From: Ureibacillus galli
GTDB lineage: Bacteria > Bacillota > Bacilli > Bacillales_A > Planococcaceae
Assembly (NCBI RefSeq): GCF_014836845.1
Contig: NZ_JACSQA010000011.1
Location: 34,260 to 98,259 of the forward strand
Direction of reading: 5' to 3'
Length of the DNA: 64,000 nt
The notes beneath the pieces were generated by a model. It saw only the letters and a program-made list of their open reading frames with translations, did not search any database and had not been told where the DNA came from. Made by a program: the position numbers and the translations under genes. Of the stretch, positions 9,577-18,868 are shown piece after piece. Numbering within the stretch: the stretch's first letter is position 1; each line of letters starts with the position of its first letter.

Positions 9577-10215
9577 TCACGTCAATCTTTTCATTACATG
9601 TTTCTCAAAGGCAAAACGATATTTTCGATATCTCCATTCATTTATAATTTGAAGCAATAAAAACAAACTCAATCCTAATAAAAATAAAGTTTTTGGTAAT
9701 AAAATGAAGGTAATAAATACCGAAATCGTAATGAGTATTAATGATAGTGTTAAATAATATTCAATGATGCGAATACGTGGATGAAAAATAAGAATTAGCG
9801 ATAATATCATCCGTCCTCCATCTAATGGCCAAATCGGAATAATATTAATCGCTAGTAAAATCAATTGGATTTTTAAAAACGGATCTGCTACTAACGGGTC
9901 TAAAAGCGGTGATACAGCTATACATCCAATCGTAGCTAAAGGTCCCCCTATGGCGATAATCAATTGTTTACGCGGCGAAATAGACATACCACCTCGCAAT
10001 TCAATTTCACCGCCATAGGGCATAATGACACAACGTTCCACTTTCACTTTACAAAGAAAAGCTGCCAAAATATGGCCAATTTCATGAATAATTAAAGAAG
10101 ATAAAATAAGTGCATAATAGGAGACATTGCCGTATAGTACCATACTGAAAAGAACCGGTAAAAATAATGGATGAATTGTCATACGCATCATGATTGCGTA
10201 TGCTCTTTCATCCAT
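9577..10215 (-). CDS. spoIVFB: Sporulation intramembrane metalloprotease SpoIVFB (short form)
   Basis: SpoIVFB is a site-2-type zinc protease in the outer forespore membrane that releases sigma-K from pro-sigma-K. HEIGH (44-48) and PLDGG (130-134, D132) supply the metal ligands, among several hydrophobic segments. The protein has only 212 residues against about 288 in B. subtilis. It ends shortly after the last membrane helix, so the C-terminal CBS-like domain is absent. The start overlaps spoIVFA by 28 bp and its ribosome-binding site is unclear; later ATGs at 10191, 10188 and 10182 are possible. Confidence 0.9.
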   Translation of the reverse strand: MDERAYAIMMRMTIHPLFLPVLFSMVLYGNVSYYALILSSLIIHEIGHILAAFLCKVKVERCVIMPYGGEIELRGGMSISPRKQLIIAIGGPLATIGCIAVSPLLDPLVADPFLKIQLILLAINIIPIWPLDGGRMILSLILIFHPRIRIIEYYLTLSLILITISVFITFILLPKTLFLLGLSLFLLLQIINEWRYRKYRFAFEKHVMKRLT

Positions 10216-10757
10216 TCTAACGTTTCCTCAAGATTTAAAACTTTCCCATTTTCCTCTATTTTAATATAGAGATCTCCCGGTTCTTTATTCGCAATCGTGC
10301 TGCCTCTTTCAATGGAAGTATAGGGTAATAAAGAAAATGAATCCACGTTTCCATATGTCACCGTCGTGTCGTCTTCGTAATAGACTGATATTGTTTTCCC
10401 AGTATTTTTTGAATGCCCTGTATAAACAACCAATCCATTTTCAATTGCGAGAATCGGAATGGGCTGTTCGAAAGTTAATAAATATCCACTATCATAAGGT
10501 TTGACGGAAACAAAGGATAATAATTCTTGATTTACTTTATCCGAGGAAACGGTAATCGTCGTATCTGGTTCACTTCCAAATACTTCTCTTAAAAAATTTC
10601 TCATAATGGTTAAATCTTCCGAACTGTATACAATTTTATTTACGTCTACTGCAATTTGCCCTCTTTCATGTAATTGACTACCTATTAAAACAACTACGCA
10701 GAGAAGAACAGCAGCAATCCATTTCCATAATTTGTTCACTACCTCATCCATTCTCAT
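10188..10757 (-). CDS. spoIVFA: Stage IV sporulation protein SpoIVFA
   Basis: SpoIVFA scaffolds and inhibits SpoIVFB until forespore signalling. An N-terminal transmembrane helix (about 11-27) precedes a degenerate M23/LytM-like extracellular domain (GLVVYTGHSKNTGKTISVYYEDDTTVTYG) lacking the full zinc-ligand set. At 189 residues it is shorter than B. subtilis (264). Gene order next to spoIVFB and minD matches Bacillus. The exact start is uncertain. Confidence 0.88.
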   Translation of the reverse strand: MRMDEVVNKLWKWIAAVLLCVVVLIGSQLHERGQIAVDVNKIVYSSEDLTIMRNFLREVFGSEPDTTITVSSDKVNQELLSFVSVKPYDSGYLLTFEQPIPILAIENGLVVYTGHSKNTGKTISVYYEDDTTVTYGNVDSFSLLPYTSIERGSTIANKEPGDLYIKIEENGKVLNLEETLEWMKEHTQS

Positions 10758-10976
10758 TTTTCATAGTATATGAAAAATATGAAAATAGGATTCAATTTGA
10801 ACGAAAAAAGAAACTGTCCAATTTAGTCGAATTATATAAAATAGAGACCTTGAGAGGCACAAACAAAAAAATAAGTCCTATTGATAAATAGAAAACATAC
10901 GAATTCCCCATATAATAAGGAACCTGGATTGTTTCCCTATAGATTACCTTTTAGAAATGTTTATTTATAAATAAAT

Positions 10977-11010
10977 AAAAGGTTATTGATGTCTGAATCA
11001 ATAACCTTTT
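10977..11010 (-). terminator. Terminator after minCD
   Basis: A 14-bp perfect stem AAAAGGTTATTGAT/ATCAATAACCTTTT with a six-base loop and terminal T run lies just past the minD stop. It separates minD from spoIVFA; the rest of 10758-10976 holds no gene. Confidence 0.9.
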
Positions 11011-11020
11011 CTCTATTAGA

Positions 11021-11818
11021 CTACTTTGAAAATATAGAGATTAATTTTTTAAACATGCCTTTAGTATGATCTTCAAGTGCCATTAACGGAACCGATTCAC
11101 CTAAAATTCTCCTTGCAATATTACGGTATCCTAGTGAAGCTTTGTTGTTTGGATCCATAACAATTGGTTCACCACGATTCGATGAACTAATCACATCTTC
11201 ACTATCGATGATAATCCCTAATAAATCAATGGATAAGTGGGCTGTAATTTCATTAATATCAAGCGTATCCCCATTCTTCATTAAATCTCTTCGAATACGA
11301 TTAATAATTAATTTTGGTGGTTCAATCTCTTCCTGTTCCAATAAACCGATAATTCGATCGGCATCGCGAACAGCTGAGATCTCTGGAGTGGTTACAACAA
11401 TAGCACGGTCAGCACCTGCTACAGCATTTTTATATCCTTGTTCAATACCCGCAGGACAGTCAATTAAAACGTAATCATATTCACGTTTCAGTTCATCAAC
11501 TAAACTCTTCATTTGCTCCGGTGTAACGGCATTTTTATCCGTTGTTTGAGCAGCAGGTAATAAAAATAGTTTCTCATCAACTCGCTTGTCCTTCACTAAC
11601 GCTTGATGTATTTTACAGCGACCTTCTACGACATCGACTAAGTCATAAATAATTCGATTATCTAAACCTAATACTAAGTCTAAGTTACGTAAACCGATAT
11701 CTGTATCAATTAAACATACTTTTTTCCCTTGAAGAGCCAATGCAGTTCCCAGATTGGCAGTTGTTGTTGTTTTACCTACCCCGCCTTTACCTGAAGTTAT
11801 AACGATTGCTTCACCCAC
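11021..11818 (-). CDS. minD: Septum site-determining ATPase MinD
   Basis: A membrane-associated ParA-family ATPase that positions MinC. The deviant Walker A is KGGVGKTTTT (about 11-20) and the switch region is VLIDCPAG. The extreme C-terminus, KGMFKKLISIFSK, is the amphipathic membrane-targeting helix. At 265 residues it has the usual length. It starts two bases after the minC stop, so translation is probably coupled. Confidence 0.98.
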   Translation of the reverse strand: MGEAIVITSGKGGVGKTTTTANLGTALALQGKKVCLIDTDIGLRNLDLVLGLDNRIIYDLVDVVEGRCKIHQALVKDKRVDEKLFLLPAAQTTDKNAVTPEQMKSLVDELKREYDYVLIDCPAGIEQGYKNAVAGADRAIVVTTPEISAVRDADRIIGLLEQEEIEPPKLIINRIRRDLMKNGDTLDINEITAHLSIDLLGIIIDSEDVISSSNRGEPIVMDPNNKASLGYRNIARRILGESVPLMALEDHTKGMFKKLISIFSK

Positions 11819-11819
11819 A

Positions 11820-12488
11820 TTAGCTTCCTCCTTTAACCGTACTTAATAATGGTCTTATATTTCTCACTTCTTGTAATCGTTCATAAGAAATGTGGCCATC
11901 TTTATTAAGATATGCAAAAATTTGTTCCGCATTTTCTTTTACAAACGGCTTTTCGTTTGACATAATTTCAATTTTATCGTCAATTAACACGTGCGTCGGT
12001 TCAAAATGTGAAGCAACAATAATTGCTTCTTTATCTCCTTTTAAACCTGCATGGGCAATTCCTCTTAAATTACCTAGGACATAAATACTGCCACCCGCTT
12101 CGATTTTTCCGTTCGGATTGACATCACCTATGACAACGATATCACCTATCGCATTTAAGATTTGGCCCGAGCGGACGATTCCTATATATGTTTCACATTG
12201 ACTAGCTTGCTCTATTTCCATTTTTTCTTGAATTGTTATAACATCACTATGCACTTTCGACACATGCATATTACCAGGGCCTTGTACAATTGTGATAAGT
12301 TCATCTTGTTGTGCAGTTGAAAGGTAACGTTTTCCTAAATGAAGTTGAACATCTACCTTCCCATCAATTCCGCCTTCTGAAACTTTACGTTTAAGTTGCT
12401 CTACTAGTTCTGCGTAGGCGCACTGATCGTCTAGCCGAAGTACTAACCCTTCTTTTGTCCCTTTAATATGGACAAGCTGTTTTTTCAT
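11820..12488 (-). CDS. minC: Septum formation inhibitor MinC
   Basis: MinC inhibits FtsZ assembly away from mid-cell. An N-terminal FtsZ-binding domain (about 1-100) is followed by the C-terminal beta-helix (GIVRSGQILNAIGDIVVIGDVN, YVLGNLRGIAHAG) that binds MinD. The longest frame opens at GTG 12506, inside the GAGGTG Shine-Dalgarno. ATG 12488 (MKKQLVHIKG) is the better start, giving 222 residues. It is preceded by mreD, the Bacillus mreBCD-minCD order. Confidence 0.95.
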   Translation of the reverse strand: MKKQLVHIKGTKEGLVLRLDDQCAYAELVEQLKRKVSEGGIDGKVDVQLHLGKRYLSTAQQDELITIVQGPGNMHVSKVHSDVITIQEKMEIEQASQCETYIGIVRSGQILNAIGDIVVIGDVNPNGKIEAGGSIYVLGNLRGIAHAGLKGDKEAIIVASHFEPTHVLIDDKIEIMSNEKPFVKENAEQIFAYLNKDGHISYERLQEVRNIRPLLSTVKGGS

Positions 12489-12517
12489 AATAAAGCGACA
12501 CCTCACGCCAAATCAAT

Positions 12518-13045
12518 TTATGAATTATCTTGGGCACGCTGCAACACACGCGCATTAATTAAATATTTAAATGCCCAACCAAGCATAATTAAAAATAATA
12601 AGTTAGCAATAATAGTTGGAAGTAGGCGGTTACTTAAAAATTCACCTACTGGAATCGTAGTAAATTGAATGAAATAAAAGAAATAATATAAAACAACTTC
12701 CATAATAGCAACTAATATTAACGATAAAATGGTCGTAACGCTTAAGTGTTGATGAATAAACTTCACAGATGAACCAGCGATAAAGCAAACTACCGGGTAT
12801 AAAAAGGAATATAATCCAATAATATCAATGTAAAACACATCATACAAGAGCCCAAAAATTAAACCATATAAACATGCTCTTTTACGACTATAATAGATAG
12901 AAATGAAAATTAAGTAAAGGATGACAAAACGTGGTACGAAGTAAACCGTTTCGCCTCCCCAATCAATAGGAGAAAATAGCGCAAATTCTGGTTCAAGCAA
13001 AAATAAAACGACTGCCACGAAGGGAATTAAAAATCTTACCATCAT
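12518..13045 (-). CDS. mreD: Rod shape-determining protein MreD
   Basis: A small polytopic membrane protein of the elongasome. At 175 residues it is nearly all hydrophobic, with five or six predicted helices and the family-typical YYSRKRACLYGLIFGLLYD segment. It overlaps the mreC stop by four bases. Identified by hydropathy plus order between mreC and minC. Confidence 0.93.
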   Translation of the reverse strand: MMVRFLIPFVAVVLFLLEPEFALFSPIDWGGETVYFVPRFVILYLIFISIYYSRKRACLYGLIFGLLYDVFYIDIIGLYSFLYPVVCFIAGSSVKFIHQHLSVTTILSLILVAIMEVVLYYFFYFIQFTTIPVGEFLSNRLLPTIIANLLFLIMLGWAFKYLINARVLQRAQDNS

Positions 13046-13965
13046 TCTTCACCTTCGTCAGTAGTTTTACTTTTTGTTTCATTCGTTAGATCTGCATTTG
13101 TATTTCCACCATCAGAACCGTCAACTGAAATAACTGTTCTTTGGGCAATAACAACATCCTCAAGTAAAGAGAAGTTTGCCGCTGGTTTTACATATGCAAG
13201 TTTTGTTAGACCATAATCATCCGTTGTTACTTCCGTTATTTCTCCAATTGGAATACCTTTCGGGAATACGCCACCTAATCCAGAAGTGACAACCTGTTCC
13301 CCAACATTCACTTTGAAGCTAGAATCAATTCTTTTTAATATTAATTCATTACGCTCTGCGTCATATCCTTCAATCAAACCAAAAATATCCGATTTTTCTC
13401 CTTGAACAATAGCAGAAACCCGATAGTTCGGATTATTCGTATAAAGTAACTCTACCTCAGAAGTAAACGGCGTAACTAAACTAATTTTACCAATCAATCC
13501 ATTTGCTGTCATAACAGCCATATTTAATTGTACACCATGAGACGATCCTTTGTTGAGTATAATTTTCTCTTCCCATTGATCTGGGTTTCGAGCAATTACA
13601 CTTGCATTTAACGGATTAAAATCTGTTAAACTCTCTTCTTTGCCTACTAGTTCTTTTAACGATTCATTTTCAGATTGCAATGTATTAACTTCCGCCTGAA
13701 GTACAGCAAAATCTTCCAAACGCATTTTTAAACGCTTATTTTCTTCGTACGTATTTAATAAAGAATTAATGTCATTAAAAATCCCTGTTATGTAATTTGT
13801 TGGCTTTGCAACAAGAGATTGCGCAAAGCCAACTGTGTCTTTAATAAATTGTTCGGGTACGCTTGCGTTTTGTCGATCCCGTAATGAGAAGCTAATCAAT
13901 GCCACAAGGAATATCATGCCAACTAGTAGCAATATTAATTTCTTGTTTGAAAAAAAATGTGGCAT
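13042..13965 (-). CDS. mreC: Rod shape-determining protein MreC
   Basis: A bitopic elongasome protein bridging MreB and the wall synthases. It has an N-terminal transmembrane helix (about 9-27), a coiled coil (about 70-108, EENKRLKMRLEDFAVLQAE) and a beta-rich extracellular region. At 307 residues the length is normal. The tail (about 285-307) is a low-complexity acidic, Thr-rich extension. It follows mreB with GAGGAATACC before ATG. Confidence 0.96.
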   Translation of the reverse strand: MPHFFSNKKLILLLVGMIFLVALISFSLRDRQNASVPEQFIKDTVGFAQSLVAKPTNYITGIFNDINSLLNTYEENKRLKMRLEDFAVLQAEVNTLQSENESLKELVGKEESLTDFNPLNASVIARNPDQWEEKIILNKGSSHGVQLNMAVMTANGLIGKISLVTPFTSEVELLYTNNPNYRVSAIVQGEKSDIFGLIEGYDAERNELILKRIDSSFKVNVGEQVVTSGLGGVFPKGIPIGEITEVTTDDYGLTKLAYVKPAANFSLLEDVVIAQRTVISVDGSDGGNTNADLTNETKSKTTDEGEE

Positions 13966-13977
13966 TGGTATTCCTCC

Positions 13978-14997
13978 TTACCCTTTCATCTGTTGTGAAC
14001 GAACTAAATCGATATGTTCTAATGCTTTACCAGTACCGATTGCTACACAATCTAATGGGTTTTCCGCAATAAATACAGGCATATTCGTTTCATCACTAAT
14101 AACTCTATCTAAATTGCGAAGAAGTGCTCCACCACCAGTTAACACAATTCCTCTTTCCATTACATCAGCAGAAAGCTCTGGAGGTGTTTGTTCTAATGTT
14201 TTTTTAACGCCGTCGATAATTGTAGCGATGGCTTCTTTTAATGAATCTGAAATCTCTTCAGAAGTAATTTCGATTGTTTTAGGTAATCCAGTTAATAAAT
14301 CACGTCCACGGATTTCCATTTTTTCATTGCTATCATCGACACGAGCAGTACCAATTTCAATTTTAATTTTCTCAGCGGTACGTTCACCAATCGTTAAGTT
14401 ATATGTTTTACGGATGTAACTAATGATCGATTGATCCATTGCGTCACCACCGATTCGAACCGATTCACTTGTTACGATTCCACCTAAAGAAATCACCGCT
14501 ACTTCTGTAGTACCGCCACCAATATCAACAACCATCGATCCAGTAGGATCCCAAACCGGTAAATCAGCTCCGATTGCAGCAGCAAACGGTTCCTCAATTG
14601 TGAAAGCTTCTTTTGCACCAGCTTGTCTAGATGCATCTATAACTGCGCGTTGTTCAACGGACGTAATACCATAAGGAACACAAATCATGACATTTGGTTT
14701 TTTCCAGTTAGAACCAGAATTTTTTAATGCCTGTTTTAAATAATATTCAATCATTGCAGTTGTTATATCAAAATCAGCAATAACCCCATCTTTCATCGGG
14801 CGAATTGCGACTATAGAACCAGGTGTACGTCCAATCATATTTTTCGCATCATTCCCTACTGCTACGATGTCACCTGTCTTTGTATTTTTTGCTACTACTG
14901 AAGGTTCGCGTAAAACGATCCCTTTTCCTTTAATAAAAACTAATGTATTCGCTGTGCCAAGATCGATCCCGACATCTTTATTTCCTAATCCAAACAA
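13978..14997 (-). CDS. mreB: Actin-like rod shape protein MreB
   Basis: MreB forms membrane-bound filaments that orient lateral wall synthesis. Phosphate-1 ([14 protein letters not shown]), phosphate-2 (DIGGGTTE) and adenosine (TGGGALL) motifs of the actin fold are present. A frame exists from 15024, but the natural start appears to be TTG 14997. AAAGGGAG lies seven bases before it, and the product [15 protein letters not shown] matches the B. subtilis N-terminus, giving 339 residues. It is the first gene of mreBCD-minCD. Confidence 0.95.
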   Translation of the reverse strand: MFGLGNKDVGIDLGTANTLVFIKGKGIVLREPSVVAKNTKTGDIVAVGNDAKNMIGRTPGSIVAIRPMKDGVIADFDITTAMIEYYLKQALKNSGSNWKKPNVMICVPYGITSVEQRAVIDASRQAGAKEAFTIEEPFAAAIGADLPVWDPTGSMVVDIGGGTTEVAVISLGGIVTSESVRIGGDAMDQSIISYIRKTYNLTIGERTAEKIKIEIGTARVDDSNEKMEIRGRDLLTGLPKTIEITSEEISDSLKEAIATIIDGVKKTLEQTPPELSADVMERGIVLTGGGALLRNLDRVISDETNMPVFIAENPLDCVAIGTGKALEHIDLVRSQQMKG

Positions 14998-15330
14998 TTT
15001 TGTACTCCCTTTCTCTGTAAGCAATTCTATAATCGTTGCTTATAAACTAAGAATTATTATAGCGGAAAAACTCGAAAAATTATAGTGCCACTTGTACTGT
15101 TCTATCATATTTGTCAAACTTCATTCAACTTTTATCGACATTTTTCATTTTATTTCGATTCTCTCTATGAAACAAATAAAATAATTATGTAAGTTTTTAC
15201 ATTCTTGTAACAAGCACTCCATATAAATGACGAAAAAAAGCGAAATAGGTTCTGCAATATGAAAATGAAATATTAAAGAATTAATTTTAATCAAAATCAG
15301 CTATTTAACATACTTTTGTTAACTCGCTGT

Positions 15331-15356
15331 AAATGAAATGTTACATCATTTCATTT
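15331..15356. repeat. Perfect 10-bp inverted repeat upstream of mreB
   Basis: AAATGAAATG and CATTTCATTT flank a six-base loop, TTACAT. It has no T run on either side, so it is not an obvious terminator. It lies between the radC terminator and the mreB promoter region, and its role is unknown. Confidence 0.6.
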
Positions 15357-15371
15357 CAACTTATTTTGCCC

Positions 15372-15409
15372 AAAATAAAAGTCGAAATCCGTTCAAACGG
15401 ACATTCGAC
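15372..15409 (-). terminator. Terminator after radC
   Basis: A stem GTCGAA.TCCGTT/AACGGA.TTCGAC with a two-base loop is followed on the minus strand by TTTTATTTT, about 26 bp past the radC stop. Confidence 0.9.
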
Positions 15410-15435
15410 CCTTATAAATAAATTTATTAGGATGA

Positions 15436-16131
15436 TTACATATAACCTTTTTCCTTTAAACTAATAAATTGATGGTCACCAATTATCACATGGTCTATCA
15501 ATTCAATGCCAATAATATAACCTGCTTCTTGTAGACGTTTTGTTACTTCGATATCTTCAGGGCTTGGCGATGCATTGCCCGATGGATGATTATGGGCACA
15601 AATGATAGAAGCAGCTGAACGTTTTACCGCCTCTCGGAAAATTTCCCGAGGGTGTACGATACTCGAATTTAAACTGCCGATAAAAATCGTTTGCTTATGC
15701 AAAACTTGATTTTTCACATTTAAAAATAAGACAACGAAATGTTCTTGTTGAAGGGATGACATTTCAGGTATTAAATAGGTGGCTGCATCTTGTGGAGAAC
15801 GAATCGTAAATCGAGAATCAACTTGTTTTTGAGCTAGCCTTCTACCGAGCTCGATGGCTGCTAAAAGTTGGACAGCCTTCGCTTCACCTATCCCTTTAAT
15901 GGCCATTATTTCCTCTATCGTGGCATATTTCAGGCCATGAAGTTTTTCAAAATAAGTTAAAACTCGATTTGCTAATGTTAAGACAGATTCTTCTTTTGTC
16001 CCGGTCCGTAAAAGAATAGCAATTAATTCTTGATTGGATAAACTTTGAGCTCCTTGTCGAATTAACCTTTCCCTTGGCCGATCATCTACATGCACATCAC
16101 GTATTTTTAGCTCTGGAAATGAGGCAACCAT
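15436..16131 (-). CDS. radC: RadC/YsxA-family JAB1-domain protein
   Basis: A 231-residue protein with an N-terminal helix-hairpin-helix (IKGIGEAKAVQLLAAIELG) and a C-terminal MPN/JAMM metalloenzyme domain. The zinc motif HNHPSG-(5)-SPED is complete, with an upstream Glu (REIFREAVKR). Despite the name, a DNA-repair role is not supported in E. coli and the substrate is unknown. It follows maf by 19 bp, as in Bacillus. Confidence 0.95.
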   Translation of the reverse strand: MVASFPELKIRDVHVDDRPRERLIRQGAQSLSNQELIAILLRTGTKEESVLTLANRVLTYFEKLHGLKYATIEEIMAIKGIGEAKAVQLLAAIELGRRLAQKQVDSRFTIRSPQDAATYLIPEMSSLQQEHFVVLFLNVKNQVLHKQTIFIGSLNSSIVHPREIFREAVKRSAASIICAHNHPSGNASPSPEDIEVTKRLQEAGYIIGIELIDHVIIGDHQFISLKEKGYM

Positions 16132-16150
16132 CGTTCAATTATCACTTCCC

Positions 16151-16738
16151 TTAAAACTTTATAATGTCCAATGCAATTAGTTTTTCAAATAAACTTGCAA
16201 TCGGTAATCCTACAACCGTGTTATAATCTCCCTCAATACGGTCAACAAATAAAACTCCATCAGTTTGGATACCGTATCCCCCTGCCTTGTCAAAAGGGTC
16301 ACCTGTTTGTACGTAAGCTTTAATTAATTCTAACGGTATATTTTTAAAGTGTACGTTCGTTACTTCCACAAACGTTTCTTCTTTCCTATCTGGAGAAATA
16401 ATGACAACAGCCGTCATTACTTGGTGGTGACGATTTGATAACTTTAATAAATGGGAGATGGCCTCCTCTTCTGTTTTTGGTTTATGCAGCAATGAATTTT
16501 CAAATGCAACAATCGTATCTGCTCCAATGATTGTTTTACCCGCTTCTCGTTTGGCCACGTCTCTTGCTTTTAATAACGCTACTTCTCGTACATAATCTCT
16601 TAAGTTTTCAGCTTGAACAGTCGTTTCCTCGACATTGCTCGTTACAACGTCGAAAGGAACACCTAACGTTGAAAAGAGTTCTTTTCTTCTAGGTGATGCT
16701 GATGCTAACACAATTTGGTGATCTGTTTTAAAATTCAT
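16151..16738 (-). CDS. maf: Maf nucleotide pyrophosphatase
   Basis: Maf hydrolyses (d)TTP, UTP and modified nucleotides; in B. subtilis it affects septation. LASASPRRKELF near the N-terminus, GADTIV and DKAGGYGIQ are signature segments. The longest frame starts at 16825, but AGGAGG sits seven bases before ATG 16738, giving 195 residues that begin MNFKTDHQIVLASASPRR. It is probably co-transcribed with radC. Confidence 0.95.
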   Translation of the reverse strand: MNFKTDHQIVLASASPRRKELFSTLGVPFDVVTSNVEETTVQAENLRDYVREVALLKARDVAKREAGKTIIGADTIVAFENSLLHKPKTEEEAISHLLKLSNRHHQVMTAVVIISPDRKEETFVEVTNVHFKNIPLELIKAYVQTGDPFDKAGGYGIQTDGVLFVDRIEGDYNTVVGLPIASLFEKLIALDIIKF

Positions 16739-16830
16739 TTCCATTCCTCCTCTCCCTATGATAGCGAAGGATTGGAGATTTGAAAAATAAGTTTCATTTG
16801 TAAATTGTATTTTTTCCTCGAGCATTTCGT

Positions 16831-17460
16831 TTAAAATTCAATTTTCATACAATCATTTTTACTAAAATAATGGGCAATTAAATGTAATCGTGCATTGCCT
16901 AAATCCTGTGAAAAGCTTGATAATGCTGAAGTGATTGATTGCCAATCTTGTGGAATATTATCGGGAACTTTTCCCTCTTCAAAATAAAATTTTGAAGGGT
17001 CATTACTTTTTAAATAAGTAGGTAAATTTTGCAAAGTTGGTTCGGTACATGCAGCACCTGAAAATTGAAACGTCTTAGCAAAGGAGGTTGGGTTTTCGGA
17101 TAAAATTAGTTCTTCTTTTACAGGGGTAATAGAAGACCATACATAATAATTACCATCCACTTCTACAATAGCACTTGTATTTAAAGAAGCGTGTTGAGAC
17201 ATAAATTCTGTTGCCGCTTCTTGACTTTTAAACACCCCGAATTGGTTTGCGAAGAATTCCACAGATAAATTATCATCTTTTGTTTCTTCCGATGCTTGAA
17301 CAGGAACCTTTTCCTCTTCTCCGTTACTTGCTTGTTCAGTCGATGAGTTCATTGAATTAAGTAGAATGATAAAAAATATCACTCCCGCTAGCCCAGCGAC
17401 AGATCCTATAATTGCTGCATGCATTAGTTCTCTTTTTCCTATAACTTTTGGAAATTTCAT
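16831..17460 (-). CDS. SpoIIB-like SPOR-domain membrane protein
   Basis: A 209-residue bitopic protein: a short cytoplasmic N-terminus, a transmembrane helix (about 14-36), an acidic Ser-rich linker, then a SPOR-like repeat (FFANQFGVFKSQEAATEFMSQ, about 70-115). The C-terminal half is unassigned. Its place just upstream of maf is that of spoIIB in B. subtilis, and SpoIIB also carries a SPOR domain that binds denuded septal peptidoglycan. I infer a SpoIIB-like septal role; the similarity is mostly architecture and position. ATG 17460 has GAGGTG six bases upstream. Confidence 0.7.
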   Translation of the reverse strand: MKFPKVIGKRELMHAAIIGSVAGLAGVIFFIILLNSMNSSTEQASNGEEEKVPVQASEETKDDNLSVEFFANQFGVFKSQEAATEFMSQHASLNTSAIVEVDGNYYVWSSITPVKEELILSENPTSFAKTFQFSGAACTEPTLQNLPTYLKSNDPSKFYFEEGKVPDNIPQDWQSITSALSSFSQDLGNARLHLIAHYFSKNDCMKIEF

Positions 17461-17499
17461 TCGCATCACCTCATTGTAACGGTAACAAATCAACAATGA

Positions 17500-17527
17500 A
17501 AAAAAGCGAGACTTTTGACGCCTCGCT
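17500..17527 (-). terminator. Terminator after the folC pair
   Basis: An AGCGAG/CTCGCT stem with an 11-base loop is flanked by long A/T tracts; the minus strand reads T7 after the stem. It separates folC from the SpoIIB-like gene. No comC-like gene lies in the gap. Confidence 0.8.
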
Positions 17528-17617
17528 AAAAAAATATTTCGCAAAAACTACCAAAATTCGATATATTTCCGCATTACTTACAACCAATATTAACTTTTTT
17601 TATATTTTCATACGCAG

Positions 17618-18868
17618 TTATCTCATTAACTTTTCTCTAATGATACCTAATAAATATAGCGATCCCGTTACAAAAGTTTTAATTGGCTCATTTGCCGCAT
17701 TTTGTATAAAAGAGAACGGATCGGATAAAATGGCTTTTTTTGTAGCATTACTTCGTGTATATAATTCTTTTGCCTTCATTGCGCGCTCATTGGGAAAGTC
17801 TACAAAATAAAATTCTCCACTTACTTGTTCAAGTAATCGAAGGACAGAATCGACATCTTTATCGGCTAACATGCCAATTACGAATCGAATTGGTTCATTT
17901 GGAAATTGAGTTTGTATCGTTTTAGCTAAAGCTTTCGCACTGGCAGGGTTGTGGGCACCATCAAAATAAACATTTGGCAATGCTTCCTCAAACCTTCCCG
18001 GTAATTGGGCACTTTTTACACCTTGGTGAATTTTTTCGATTTCAAATGGAACTTGAAGATGCTGAGCAATTTCAAGAAAAGCGGTGATAGCTAAAGCCAT
18101 ATTCTCGGCTTGATGTTTCCCAGGTAATAACCGAGTAAGATGAGGAATTTCCATCCCTTTTACATTATGGCGATAAACATCCTCTGTTTCAGCAGTTATT
18201 ACATCGATATGTTCACCTAGAGCTAAAACAGGAGCCGATTTACTTTCGGCTTCATTTTTAACTATGATTAACGCTTCTTCCGGAAGCCTTCCTATAATAA
18301 CTGGACGATTTTGTTTAATAATCCCTGCCTTATGCTTTGCTATGCTCTGGATTGTAGGTCCGAGAAACTTTGTATGGTCAAATGCAATACTTGTGATAAT
18401 TGAAAGAATCGGTGTAACTACATTCGTACTATCTTCTCTCCCTCCCATCCCCGTTTCAAGTAAAACAAGGTCTACCTTTTTCTTCGCAAAATAAAGAAAG
18501 GCGATACAAGTTAAAAGTTCAAAATCGGTTAATTTACCACTTAAACCCGATTGTTCTAACTGTTGAAAAATTTCATCCATCTCTTTTTGAGAAATCGATT
18601 CCCCATTGATTTGAATTTGATCGTGAACATCTACAATACAAGGAGACATAAATTTCCCAACGGTTAGTCCATGTTTTTTCGCAATATGCTCAATAAAGGT
18701 TAAAGTGGATCCTTTCCCGTTAGTTCCGGCTAGATGTACGACTTGTAATCGTTCTTGTGGATTCTGAAGCACTTTTAAAGCGGCTTTGATTGCTTCTAAT
18801 CCCGGTTTGATTGATAGATCACTCTCTACGTTCCATTTCCGCTTATAGTCATCTAACTTAGGAATCAT
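17618..18868 (-). CDS. folC: Folylpolyglutamate/dihydrofolate synthase paralogue 1
   Basis: A Mur-ligase-family ATPase that adds Glu to dihydropteroate or folates. The P-loop is LAGTNGKGST (about 46-55); ETGMGGREDSTNVV, DHTKFLG and DGAHNPAS are family motifs. It has 416 residues. The KPGLE segment near the N-terminus resembles B. subtilis FolC, which suggests this copy is the conventional enzyme. It overlaps the upstream paralogue by 11 bp. Confidence 0.93.
   Translation of the reverse strand: MIPKLDDYKRKWNVESDLSIKPGLEAIKAALKVLQNPQERLQVVHLAGTNGKGSTLTFIEHIAKKHGLTVGKFMSPCIVDVHDQIQINGESISQKEMDEIFQQLEQSGLSGKLTDFELLTCIAFLYFAKKKVDLVLLETGMGGREDSTNVVTPILSIITSIAFDHTKFLGPTIQSIAKHKAGIIKQNRPVIIGRLPEEALIIVKNEAESKSAPVLALGEHIDVITAETEDVYRHNVKGMEIPHLTRLLPGKHQAENMALAITAFLEIAQHLQVPFEIEKIHQGVKSAQLPGRFEEALPNVYFDGAHNPASAKALAKTIQTQFPNEPIRFVIGMLADKDVDSVLRLLEQVSGEFYFVDFPNERAMKAKELYTRSNATKKAILSDPFSFIQNAANEPIKTFVTGSLYLLGIIREKLMR

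Larger units (their letters stand above)
14998..15435. other. Long intergenic region between radC and mreB
   Basis: This AT-rich stretch of about 440 bp has no convincing gene. It holds the mreB upstream region with TATAAT-like hexamers at about 15056-15061 and 15082-15087 on the minus strand but no matching -35. It also holds a perfect inverted repeat at 15331-15356 and the radC terminator at 15372-15409. Confidence 0.6.
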
